DNA of 64,000 bases from positions 283,577 through 347,576 of the forward strand of contig MNCI01024054.1 of NCBI GenBank assembly GCA_015680685.1, written 5' to 3'. The notes beneath the pieces are model-generated. The model saw only the letters and a program-made list of their open reading frames with translations. It searched no databases and was not told the origin of the DNA. The DNA comes from Gnetum montanum. Taxonomy: Eukaryota > Streptophyta > Gnetopsida > Gnetales > Gnetaceae. The position numbers were made by a program, and so were the translations under genes. Positions within the stretch are counted from its first letter, which is position 1. Every line of letters begins with the position of its first letter. This document shows positions 1-10,340 of the stretch, piece after piece.

Positions 1-640
1 GTTGGATAGAGGTGGTATGTGTCTATCTTAAAATAGGCCCTCTCCTCTAGAGTCAACTCATTGTATGTCTTATTATCTTTATTATATGTTTGCTTCAACT
101 ATAAATTTCTTGTTTTTGGATCAAACCTTGTGGATAGATATGCTAACTATGATTTCTTTGACTAAAAAGGATATAGTGACTCCACCAATGTTAACTTTAG
201 TTCCTTCTTCCTTGTTATGCCAAAATTGGTACATCTCATGGAGGTACCATTCTCCACTTTCTAAAAGGATGTGCCAAAATGGTGATGCCTAGATTTGAGT
301 TTGAATTGCCTCAGAAGAAAATGCCATAAATGGATTTAAGTTCACCTCCATGATGATTGTGGTCAACATGGATTTCTCTTAGATGACTTCAAGGCATTCT
401 TGGAACAATGTGAGGCATTGTTCTTGCATTGGGGTTTGTGATTCTGCAACCTCTCCTTGGACCTACTGCCCTATAGTGAGAGCCTCTTGATGAATGCTAA
501 ATGATTGGGCCTCCTATTTCTCATATTTGGTTGGTGGGCCTTGTTCTCCTGGTTGGCATCTGCCACCTCTTGGCCATTTGCTTGCTCCTTGCGAAGGTCC
601 TTCTCCTCATCCTATTTTTGGGATCATTTGCAATCAATCA
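1..640 (-). pseudogene. E0 ORF3, N-terminal part, broken
   Basis: The minus strand matches the start of E3 ORF3 (about 41880-42565), including the stretch giving YNELTLEER in E3. Stops and frameshifts are present, so this is a decayed copy. ORF3 is the extra reading frame found after integrase in this lineage. Its function is unknown; see the E2 copy for a fuller description. The remainder lies beyond the left window edge. Confidence 0.6.
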
Positions 641-1178
641 ATGATCTGATGTTACTAAGGTGTTTCTATTTATCATTAATAGGTTTATACCTTACTCATG
701 ACCTTTTTTTCATTAAGTTATTTAGCTCATATGATTTTAGAGTCAGAAAATTTTTTAGAAAAATGACGAAAAAGTGTTTATCTTCTTTTATAATTCTTCA
801 CAATTGGCCTCTTTTTCCTTATGTATGGCTTATCATGATGATTATGGTTCTTGGATGAGATAATTAGGGATTTTGGTGTTCATATGATTTATTTGTCATT
901 AAAACAATTAAGGTTTTTAACATTCTTACCCTTATAATACCTTTTGAGTGATAGAAAAATTTGAAAATTGGAACAAGTTTTCCACACAAGAACCTTCCCC
1001 CAACTAAATTGAACACTCTAGGTTCAAATATGTTCAAAAACCATGAAAATAGGAGTAGTGTGGAGCAAAATATCATAAGTGGAAGTTGATTATGTAGATC
1101 TCTTAATCACAAGAGAAAAATTCAAAAGCTTTCCTAGTGGCAAATGATGAGAATGGATTTTGGAACATCATGGGGGTC

Positions 1179-1262
1179 CTATATATAGTTTTGGTGGACT
1201 CGATATTGAGTATCCAACATAACATTTGACCCAATATTTGGTAGTCAAGATTGGGGTGCTCA
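1179..1262 (-). promoter_or_regulatory. E0 internal U3-like promoter candidate
   Basis: On the minus strand a box CTATATATAGGA (1179 upward) is preceded by motifs such as ATACTCAATATCGAG and CCAAATATTGGG. The same motif type occurs in the U3 of the E3 LTR (15107-15297), which belongs to the same subfamily. The box lies about 0.5 kb upstream of the ORF3 homology. Promoter function is inferred. Confidence 0.45.
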
Positions 1263-1563
1263 AAGTTACATACTATAAGGGTAATTAACATGGAAAATAA
1301 AGCTTTGTAATAGATGGAAGGGTTTCAAGTCAAATCCAAAGTTCTAGGGTATGTGAGAATTTATATGTAGGCATCAAAAGTGTTAGAAAATGGAATCATA
1401 GGCATTAAAAGCTTTGGAAGATGCAAGAAAAGGGGATATTAGATTTGTGGTGTAGAATGAATTAGTTATATGATAAGGGAAAGTATTGAATTTAACATTT
1501 ATGCGATTGGAAGGTATAAGATCATGTGGTTTTATCAAACAAGTGTAAGTCACAATAGTTATA

Positions 1564-1588
1564 CAAGTGGATCCTCCCCAAAGCAGGC
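1564..1588 (-). other. Conserved spacer block CR2 (E0)
   Basis: The minus strand reads TTTGGGGAGGATCCACTTG. The same block occurs in E1, E2, E3 and E5 between the integrase end (or gag end) and ORF3. Its role is unknown. Confidence 0.6.
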
Positions 1589-2054
1589 TTCAACCTTTAA
1601 TGCCTTTGTATAACCACACCTAAAATGTCCATAGGCACAAAAGGGGTTGAATGCTCCACATACTTGTGAAATAAAATACACATGTGAAAACCACTAATTT
1701 GAGAAAATACCTCTATGTTACACAAAACTACAAGTTAGGATCATACAGATAGTGAGATGAGATGGATTTCAAAAATGATTTTAGGAATTGGAACGTGAGG
1801 TGCCTTACCATAAGCATAATGAATCCTTGTATGTTATTAATGGTTAATTAATCATTAGTCCTTATTTTGGAGATTCAAACTAAGTAAAAACTACATTCTA
1901 GTGACATTGCATTGTTTCATCTCTTTGATTAACAATCATAAGACTACCATTGTTGCAGGGAGTAGCATCACTTGGCATTTTTTCCAAGGAAGGAGTTTAT
2001 TCATGGCATGTTTTTTTTTATGATGATTATGGAAGTATTCTAAAAATTTGCCAA

Positions 2055-2076
2055 CCTTTAGGCATGGGTAACATGT
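2055..2076 (-). other. Conserved spacer block CR1 core (E0)
   Basis: The minus strand reads TTACCCATGCCTAAAGG within the block. It lies about 470 bp upstream of CR2, which is the spacing seen in the other elements. No reading frame explains the conservation. Confidence 0.55.
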
Positions 2077-2724
2077 TGTTCTGGTGGGATCCTTAGAAAT
2101 TTATTCAATGTCCTTTTATTTTACTCTTACTCCCATTTTTTGTTAGATCTACAAGGATATAATTACAACCTTATCAACATGATAGAACATATAGAAGTGG
2201 TAAAAGAGAATCCACAAATCCCATTGATGTCACACCCTTTACATTCCCACCTAGTTCTTTACCTTTCTATCTAAGCATCATGATTACAATTTTATTCTTA
2301 GTTTTGACGATGAAAACAAATATCATTATGACCAAGGTAAGAACATCTTGTTAGTGGAATGGATGGATGGATGGATGATATGATCTCACTATCCAAATAA
2401 TTAGTTCCTTATGACTTAACAACATAGAGAAAACCTTACCTCAATGGGCTACATGATTATTTTATTCATAAGTGATATTACTAACAAAGTAAATGAAAAC
2501 AATGTGGAAAAAGTTGAAAAGGATAGGAAAAATTTATATCAAGAAATAAGAAAATGATAAAAAATTGTAAAAAAAAAATATGAAAAATACCTATTAACTT
2601 TGAATGTTAATATGGGATGCTTCCCTCAAGACTAAGCATTTGACCATGGCAACTAAGCATTTGACTATGGTAAGAATTAATAAGTGGTTAGACAGGCTCC
2701 ATGCATGTGTAAAATAGTCTAAAC

Positions 2725-3480
2725 CTCTCATTTTCAAGTCATTGGGTGTCTCTTGATTTAGTAGTAGCTATGTAGACAAGTTGTTGCTCACACACTTGGT
2801 TGTTAAATGTACGATGGATCAGAGTATGAGTTGTGTCAATGTTATGGATGTCTATCCCATGATTACACCCTTAATCATGATTAGGCATGCATGGATTTGT
2901 TTGTCTTTCCATAATACTAGATTCATTGCTTCTATTAGATGTTGGAGTAACAATGGATGGTTGCCCTTGCATAGGATTAGAGGACATTGGTTGTGAAAGG
3001 GAAGGCATTGCACTAGATTGGCATTGTGCTAGTTTAGATGATGTAGTAGGTCCATGATTTTTATGCTTACACATGGAAGCTATCCTAAATAAGGGAAATT
3101 TTTGAGTTTATGGTGGAAACCTACTGGCATTAGCATCTCTATGCACATTCGCAGCACAAGTAACATTTTTTTGTTGATGTTGTGGTGATGAACCTTCCTA
3201 TGTTGCTAATGATGGCATGTGATGGGATGAAGTATGAGAATATTGAGGATAGGATGGAGGGTAAGAGGTGAGGTGGTGATCCTTTAGGAATTTCATGGGT
3301 TGATGGTACTCGAGAGAGTAATAGTAGTGATTTGAAGTAGAGGATGTAGAACTCGTCGGAGAAACAAGTTATTGAACATAATATTTGCATGGTTTCGGTT
3401 GGTAGTAAGGGTAGGGCTAGTTTGGTTATGGCCTTCCCCATGACTATGGGTTTCACCACTGTAGTTGATGATACCAAATA
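2725..3480 (-). pseudogene. E0 gag, C-terminal part
   Basis: The minus strand encodes a segment with TSSKLAQCQ, SQPMSSNPMQG and IVTPTSNRSN, closely matching the gag C-terminus of E3 (39269-39838). The family protein is the capsid/nucleocapsid precursor of a Ty3/gypsy element. This C-terminal tail of roughly 130 residues is not seen at the gag end of E1. Frameshifts break the copy. Directly after the gag end comes spacer sequence rather than protease, the same junction as in E3. Confidence 0.7.
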
Positions 3481-3492
3481 CTTGGTAGACCT

Positions 3493-3554
3493 ATAGGAAA
3501 ATCTACAATGACCTCTCCTCCCAATAGGAAAATCTACAATGACCTCTCCTCCCA
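3493..3554. repeat. 31-bp tandem duplication
   Basis: Two identical 31-bp units stand head to tail (3493-3523 and 3524-3554). They are flanked by copies of TACCAAATACTTGGTAGACC at 3472 and 3568. This looks like a local duplication at the broken edge of the E0 gag. Confidence 0.85.
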
Positions 3555-3599
3555 ATAACTCTACTAATACCAAATACTTGGTAGACCTAAATGATGAGT

Positions 3600-4642
3600 T
3601 TACCTAGATATCAAATATATTGCCTTAGGAATTAAAGAACTTGATATACATGCTCCTTAGAAAAAATCTTCATCTTATCCTTCTCACACAATTTCTTGGA
3701 ATTTCATCACTAATATAATAATATTGGATGCATAAGCTTCAAAAAATTAATCTCTTGCATTTACCATTTTTCCTAGGTGGTGGACATCTACTAGCATCTA
3801 TTAGGACCAATAGTAAAATTTTATGTTAATACTTAATTTGTTAGCTAGCCATGTTGGTTGATAACTAACGATACAATATTGACTTACCACATCATTTTCA
3901 TAACTATTGTAACACACAATGATAGTTAATTGAAATTGATCCAAAAACAATTTTTATGACTTTCCAGTGTCATAATGTTTGATGTCACATGTTATTTTTC
4001 AACATTATTCATATTTGATGTTTATGAAAATAAAATTTATGACTCTCTACATCAAACAAAAATGATGTACAAAACTAACATCAAGGAAGCTAATTCCTCC
4101 TTGGCTTTTGACATTTAAATTAAAGGATCCTTGCCATTGATATTGTATTTTGACATCAAAATTCCCAAGTGTTGGCATAAGGGGGGCATGTAGCTCACCT
4201 TATATGTAATGTCAAATTGATTCTCTCTACTTCTTTGGATCTACCATACCACTTTTCACATAGTCACTAGTTGTATCCCATCTCTTTGTGTTGCTCTTCA
4301 TGATTAGTATTCAAATCAAAATAACAATAACATACAATGTGTTAAGTTGGATATTCTTAAAGAAGAACAACAAGATGCTCTTCAACATCTACATGGATAT
4401 GAAAAAACATGTAGTGTCGTCACTTCAAACATGTTAGAATTAGAGAGATTCATGAAGGAGATCTAGTCCTTTGGTATTTTTTGAACACCAAAGATACAAA
4501 GTTCTCCCCCAACTAGTAGGGTTCTTTTTTGATGGTTCATCTCTGCAAAATGACATCTATATTCTATCTAATCTATAAGAACATAAATTTTTTAATCCTA
4601 TTAAAAGAAGCTTTCTAAAGTGCTACTACATGTAGCTAATTT
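3600..4642. other. No gene seen
   Basis: AT-rich sequence without a convincing reading frame. It has no visible match to the LTR, gag, pol or ORF3 of the neighbouring elements. It may be older repeat debris. Confidence 0.6.
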
Positions 4643-4657
4643 ACAGTTGATAAGAGC

Positions 4658-4819
4658 GGTTACTCTAGTGGTTACTTTAGCAATTACTCTAATTATTAGA
4701 GTGGTTACTCTAGCAGTTACTCTAGCAGTTATTCTAATTATTAGAGTGGTTACTCTAGTGGTTACTTTAGAAATTATTCTAATTATTAGAGCGGTTACTC
4801 TAATTATTAGAGTAGTTGC
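4658..4819 (+). repeat. U3 minisatellite of the E1 5' LTR
   Basis: Units of 12 bp (GGTTACTCTAGT type) alternate with a 21-bp unit holding the palindrome CTCTAATTATTAGAG. They form about three composite units of roughly 45 bp just upstream of the TATA box. Long reading frames on both strands here are by-products of the repeat. Confidence 0.9.
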
Positions 4820-4828
4820 TCCCAAGTC

Positions 4829-4836
4829 TATAAATA
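4829..4836 (+). promoter_or_regulatory. TATA box of the E1 5' LTR
   Basis: TATAAATA directly follows the U3 repeat array, and the same arrangement recurs in the 3' LTR at 13730-13737. This is the expected start region for the genomic transcript. Confidence 0.75.
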
Positions 4837-5003
4837 CAATGCCTAGGCGCACAATTGGAAAGAAGTCTTTTAACAGTCAAGTAGCGAAACTCTTGTAGTC
4901 TGTTTGAAAGTTAGAGTATTTTCCAAGTGCCTACAACAAGAGGTCTAAGTGTGGATGAATCTTTATTTGAGCATTGTGTACCTGAGCACACCTTGTGTAC
5001 GAC

Positions 5004-5009
5004 AATAAA
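5004..5009 (+). terminator. Poly(A) signal in the E1 5' LTR
   Basis: AATAAA within a stretch (AATAAAGATGAGC) conserved in several LTRs of this lineage. The matching copy in the 3' LTR, at 13905-13910, would serve 3' end formation. Confidence 0.55.
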
Positions 5010-5569
5010 GATGAGCTCTTTGATTCATCCTCGTAGCACTTGAGATTTGTTTTCTTACACATTTCTTTTATTTTATTTTATGTACTTTACATTTCCATTA
5101 TTAGCACAGCAATTAATTTTGATCAATTAAGAAAATTGTTAAATTACACGAGCACAACCACTTCAAGCATGCATGTAATGCTTGGTAACCCAGTAATGAT
5201 TAGCATTTGGTAATCCCAGTAGTATTGCACTCGTTCAGGATGTGTACAGCAAGTGGGAATGGATGTTGGTGTTAGGATTAGTTAGAAATTAGTTAATGAG
5301 TAGTTAAGTTAAATTGGTCACTTAGTTACCTCTCTCCTTCCCTACTAGCGCAGGACATAAGAACATAAAAGCTATAAAAATCATATGCCTCAATCTTACT
5401 TAACCATACAATCATGACATACAGGTAAGCCTAGGAAGACAAAAATCAACCAACCTATCCTTGTTCCACAAGAGCACATAAGCACTTAGTCCTTGGAATT
5501 TGACTGGATCATGCATGAAACACTCGTATTCGTATTGATTGAGCATAGGGGTACCTCACCGCTGATCAT

Positions 5570-5586
5570 TGGTGTTGTTGCCGGGG
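5570..5586 (+). promoter_or_regulatory. Primer-binding site, tRNA-Asp type (E1)
   Basis: TGGTGTTGTTGCCGGGG lies one base after the LTR end. It matches the complement of the plant tRNA-Asp 3' end (TGGCGCCGTTGCCGGGG) except for three C-to-T changes, the kind left by cytosine deamination. Confidence 0.85.
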
Positions 5587-5704
5587 ACTTAGTTGTTTGT
5601 GTGCTAACTAGAACATAGGAAATCATTCACATCATTGGAACGAACCCTTAGGGTTGGTTGAGAAAATAATAAACAAGAATACATTGCACACTAAACAAAA
5701 ATGT

Positions 5705-8068
5705 ATGTCTCCTTCTTCATACGAAAGCACCTCATCTCCTAGGTCTAAAACAAGAAACAGTTGACAGAGTAATACACATGATGTTGATCCACCAGTCCCT
5801 CAACAAGTTCGAGTGGTATATATTCATCTCAATGAGTATATACCAAAATTCACCTTTATCCTCCATCAAAATAAAAAACTACATTAGTGAAACTTAGAAG
5901 GTATCATAGTGTTACCTCCCAATCGTTCAGTCCCGAGCATGCTTCTTCATGCTCTTACACAAATTGGCATGTCACACTTACATGTAGAATATGTTGTGCA
6001 AGATCATAAATTGAGAGAATACCATTCCATAGAGGCACAACATCAATGGGACTTACAACAAGAGAGACATCATAATTCTTTCAAGGGTAAGTGGTCCCAG
6101 GATGCCCCAAATGTCTTAAGCGAAAATGAGGTTGGTGAACCTACCTTAGGCAGTTAGCCACATAACAATGTTCCTCCCCTTGACTTAGTCCAAGGGGTTG
6201 TGTATCAAAACCTTCATTCCAATATTCATAACCTAGGTTTTGATACCCATGGGCACAAAGGGTCTGAAAAAGGAACACAAACTCATGATAAAGGTGGACA
6301 TTCTGATCCCAATCACGATCAAGGCCGAGACTGTAGAAGAGAAGGTAGCAGACGCCATCATGGTAATGGTTCTCCTTCTTCTTCACCTTCATCATCTCCT
6401 TCATCCTCTCCTTCAATATCCATATGTGGTCATAAAGAAAAAGACCATGGGGATAAAGGTAGGCAAAGTGAAGGTCATAGACGAAACAACCAAGAAAGGG
6501 GACAAGGGTACTCTAGAGAGTCACGACATAGAAGAAGGGAGAGTAGAGAACAATGTAGGCATCATAGATGCCATAGATGAGATGATCAAGATGAACCCCT
6601 ACTCACTACTCAAAGTATGTTAGACATAACTGAGGATGTTAGAATTCCAACAAGGCACCAAAAAGAGAGTAGGATCAATAGATTAGATATGAACAATATC
6701 TCATGATTTGAAGGGGGATACAACGTTGATCCTTAGAATCATTTACAAGCATTCCATGACACATGTGCCTTAAAAAACATAGAGAACGAATGGAAAAAAC
6801 TTAAGTTGTTCCTACAGACACTAGTTAAAGAAGCAAAAAGCTGGTATCAATCCTTAGAACCAAAATCTATTCGTAGATGGAGTACTATGTTAGAATTATT
6901 CAACAATAAGTACCAAATGTACTCCCGAGTGTCCAACCTGCAAAAGCAAATCCAAGGCTAGAAACAAGGAGGACATGAATCCTTGGATGCTACCATGGGC
7001 CGATACTATGCATTGTTACATTGTTGTGTTGGTCATGATTATTCGTAAAGGGATCAACTGTTTCATCTCGTAGATGGGCTTAGGCATGAAATTAGAACCC
7101 TTTGGACTTATGCCCAAGAAAGACTATCCAAGCTTAGGTCCCATCAAATCCAAAGACTATTGGAGCAAGTTGCTAAGGAAGAACATGAGCTATGGAAGAG
7201 AGAAAGTGTGGAAGAGTATAACCGAGATCCTTCCCTCTAAAGGAAGGGAGTAAGATTTTTTGAGCATGAAGAAACATCACCACTCAAAGAGAAGGTGAAT
7301 AGGAAAACTTTGCCTATCCAAAAGATGACATTAGAAGTTTCAGCAAAGGTACACCAAATGTGGGAGTCTATAATAGATTTCAAACTATTCTTAAAATAGT
7401 AGAGTCTAGAGAGAAAGGTAGTGATTGCAAAAAAATAGAAAAGAGAGAAGCTGAACATGCACGTAGCAAGGGTATGGGCAAAGTTGCCATCATTGAAGAG
7501 GTTGTGGAGTCAGAAACAGACAATGATAATGGATGCGAGATGTGTCAATATGACCATCCTAAGGGATGTTTCCCTGTAATCTCACATCTATAGGAGTTTG
7601 GGGTGCATGCAATCAACCCACGATTGAACAAACGGCAAGCACCCCGAAGGTTACCTTATCCCCAAGGTAGCCCAAGACGGTTTCACCATCCTTTAACGTA
7701 TTATCCTAGTGGAACTCCACCACAACCAATTGAGCAGTATCAATAGTGGAAATGCCCAAAATCATGGAGAATTCCATCCACCAAGGTAATAGTATCCTTA
7801 CTGGCAACTTGACCCATATGGATATTACGTGCAGCAACCAATCTCCCCATGGGACTCTACTGGTCACGTCACTCCTCGACCTCACTACCAAGCCTACGAG
7901 TATTATGGGACTCCCTCTTCTAGAAGTGATATTCTACAAGCATATCATCCTTCTCATCCGGCTACATCTCTTCCACCAATAGCTCCACTACCACCTTCTC
8001 CCATGATGCAAAGTGAAATCCCTACCCAGCTACAACAACGTAACGCCACGAGGGCTGTTAACTCTTAA
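5705..8068 (+). pseudogene. E1 gag, broken
   Basis: The capsid/nucleocapsid precursor of a Ty3/gypsy element. The start at 5705 (MSPSSYES) keeps the frame of the conserved N-terminal segment and of the Ser/Pro and Arg/His-rich region at 6200-6580. The capsid-like part follows at about 6650-7220 (LFLQTLVKEAKSWYQSLEP, then MLELFNNKYQMYS). A compact Cys/His box CEMCQYDHPKGC lies near 7540. The last part, 7829-8068, is Pro/Ser-rich. Several stops and at least one frame change break it. E2, E3 and E5 carry the same order of segments. Confidence 0.85.
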
Positions 8069-8232
8069 CCTACTAATGGTTCCAACGACCACATGAAGAA
8101 AGACCTTTCTTTAGAACCAAAATTCCAACTAAGCCCTTACAATCACAAGTAGTTGATTCCTTAGATGCCTTAGTATCAATAAAAACTTCGGAGCCCCCTT
8201 CAACCCAATCACTGCACTCAACACATACGATC

Positions 8233-8728
8233 ATGCTAACACATGCCATCACCAATTGGATCAAAGCTAGCCACCTTCCTAGGAAATTCTCTAATCTTGG
8301 GAGTCCTTTTATATACTTACAAATCACTGAAAATATGTTGTGCAAGGCTCTTTTGGATTCAAGTTCCGGTGTCAACTTGATTTCTCAAGAAATGTACAAG
8401 GCCTATAACCTTCCTTCCATTGAAAAAGAGCAACACCTGTCTAGAGTTGGCCATCCAGTTCATCACTATCCCATTGGGACTGGTGGAAGACATTGTTACC
8501 ACTATTTGTGGGTGGTCATACCTAGCTAACTTCCTAGTGATTCAGGTAAAAAATAATAAGGGGGACTTTCCAATCATAATGGGAAGAGCATGGCTAAGCA
8601 CCATCAATGCATGCCTAGAAATCCATGATATTTCCATAGAAATATCAAAGAAAAATACATTTGAAAATATCATGAAGAAGAAAGTTTCATGCATCACATA
8701 CAGTGACACAAGATGTAATTGCATGTAG
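8233..8728 (+). pseudogene. E1 retroviral-type aspartic protease, broken
   Basis: The active-site region reads LLDSSSGVNLISQEMYKA, in place of a D-S/T-G core, so the catalytic Gly position is altered. A frame change near 8420-8500 separates it from the second half (VEDIVTTICGWSY, then DFPIIMGRAWLST), which holds the hydrophobic-Gly motif of retropepsins. The enzyme would cleave the Gag-Pol precursor. E2 and E5 preserve the same region in order. Confidence 0.82.
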
Positions 8729-9770
8729 AGGTCATGGTTTGTGCAAAGTTCAGCATTTCCTGCATGCAATCAGTGTGCACAACTGATTAACATACAAAGA
8801 TGCTTGTATGTAGTAGCCACACAATAGGAAGACACCGAGTGGCTAATAGCTAATCAAGAAAGAAATTCTCTCATATGCATGGAAGCAACTGAGGGTTTGA
8901 CTTGTGATTACATCAATAGCATAGATGCTTTAGAGCAATCCCACTATCAACTTCCAAGTCTTAACCTTGAAAATATCAACTGGGGGAAGTTGGAAATCCC
9001 TAAGAAATTTAAGCAAGAGCCCCTCAAGCTGAAACCATTNNNNNNNNNNNNNNNNNNNNNNNNNNNNNNNNNNNNNNNNNNNNNNNNNNNNNNNNNNNNN
9101 NNNNNNNNNNNNNNNNNNNNNNNNNNNNNNNNNNNNNNNNNNNNNNNNNNNNNNNNNNNNNNNNNNNNNNNNNNNNNNNNNNNNNNNNNNNNNNNNNNNN
9201 NNNNNNNNNNNNNNNNNNNNNNNNNNNNNNNNNNNNNNNNNNNNNNNNNNNNNNNNNNNNNNNNNNNNNNNNNNNNNNNNNNNNNNNNNNNNNNNNNNNN
9301 NNNNNNNNNNNNNNNNNNNNNNNNNNNNNNNNNNNNNNNNNNNNNNNNNNNNNNNNNNNNNNNNNNNNNNNNNNNNNNNNNNNNNNNNNNNNGACTTCTC
9401 CACTTATGGAGCAAACTTTGATTAAGCCTTAGACCAGTTGGAGCAAGTGTTAAAAAGATGTGTAGAAACCAATTTGAGGCTCAACTAGCAGAAAATCCAT
9501 TTGATGGTCCAAGAACGTGTAGTACTAGGGCACAAAATCTCAAACATAGGGATAGAGGTAGACCCCGAGAAAATCAAAATTATCCAAGGAATTACCCATC
9601 AACTGGAAACTTTCAAAGATATTCAATCATTCCTTGGACATACTGGCTACTATAGGATATTTATTGAGAACTTTTCAAAGGTTGCCAAACCATTAGTGAA
9701 ATTAACGAAAAAGGATGTACCTTTCAAGTGGACCAAGGAATGCAAATTAGCTTTCCAAATTCTAAAATAG
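8729..9770 (+). pseudogene. E1 protease-RT linker and reverse transcriptase, with gap
   Basis: It begins with a Cys-rich linker (CNQCAQLINIQRCLY and the preceding CNCM) that also occurs in E2 and E5. Then comes the conserved approach to RT (KLEIPKKFKQEPLKLK). Most of the RT palm is hidden by 353 N. Sequence resumes at the last Asp of the catalytic YxDD motif (DFSTYGANFD) and continues through QSFLGHTGYYRIFIENF, typical of the Ty3/gypsy RT end. Stops and shifts are present. By comparison with E2 the hidden part should be roughly 650 bp. Confidence 0.82.
9040..9392. other. Assembly gap (353 N)
   Basis: A run of N inside the RT of E1. The run is shorter than the matching part of E2, so its length is probably not the true length. 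Confidence 0.95.
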
Positions 9771-10277
9771 AAGCTAGTAGAAACACCAATTCTACAAGCT
9801 CCTGACTAGTCCAAACCATTCCATATCATGACTGACACATACAACTATGCTTTAGGAGTTGTACTTATATAGTTAGATGACCATAATCATCCTTATTACA
9901 TCCATTGTGCAAGTAGAAGTATTGTTGGTGCACAACTTAACTACACTACCATAGAGAAAGAATTAATGGCTGTAGTGTTTGCACTAGAAAAGTTTAGACA
10001 CTATGTATTGGAGTATAAAGTATATATACATATAGATCATAGTGCAATCTGGTTCCTCATGAATAAGCCAATGGTAAGCCCTTGTATCATACAATGGCTT
10101 ATAATCTTACAAGAGTTAGATTTAACAATGATCGATTGCAAGGGCACTAAGAATGTAGTTGTTGATCATTTATCTCAGTTGCAATGGGACAACAAAGAGG
10201 ATGAATATCCATTTTCCAATCATTTCCCTAATGAATTCCTCTTTGCAGATGTAGTGAATAATCAATCATCCACATAG
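9771..10277 (+). pseudogene. E1 RNase H, broken
   Basis: Matches the RNase H domain that follows RT in Ty3/gypsy elements and degrades RNA in RNA-DNA hybrids. Recognisable parts are the LDDHNHPYYIHC segment, NYTTIEKELMAVVFALEKFRHYVL, the VYIHIDHSAIWFLMNK segment with the conserved Asp-His, and GTKNVVVDHLSQLQ at the end. In-frame stops (mostly TAG) occur in the first half; the second half, 9966-10277, is open. Confidence 0.85.
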
Positions 10278-10340
10278 ACAAACTGGTACAGTAACATTCT
10301 TACCTATTTCCTCACCCAATAAATACCACAAGAGTTAAAC

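Larger units (their letters stand above)
1..3600 (-). mobile_element. E0: pol-less Ty3/gypsy element, partial, minus strand
   Basis: Read on the minus strand, this stretch follows the plus-strand order of 39042-42565: gag C-terminus, a leader-like spacer, two conserved spacer blocks, an internal promoter-like site and the start of ORF3. The two copies match over almost the whole length by eye. Protease, RT, RNase H and integrase are absent between gag and the spacer, exactly as in E3. The copy is cut by the window edge on its ORF3 side, and its gag side ends near 3600 in unrelated sequence. No LTR of this copy is visible. Confidence 0.8.
4648..5568 (+). repeat. E1 5' LTR
   Basis: It matches 13525-14499 along its length. 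It starts TGATAAG and ends CTGATCA, immediately before the primer-binding site. It contains a repeat array in U3, a TATA box at 4829 and AATAAA at 5004. Confidence 0.93.

Noticed and set aside
4601-4898. Overlapping open frames on both strands in the E1 5' LTR, with a similar pair at 13514-13781
   Set aside because: They follow the U3 minisatellite; the peptides are simple Val/Thr/Leu/Ile repeats and exist in both directions.
6240-6623. Second open frame in E1 gag, offset from 6200-6580
   Set aside because: The other frame is in phase with the gag start and has the Ser/Pro and Arg-rich composition shared with relatives.
8879-9421. Open frames across the N run, and likewise at 38319-39380
   Set aside because: They are open only because N has no stops. 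Only the flanking residues carry information.
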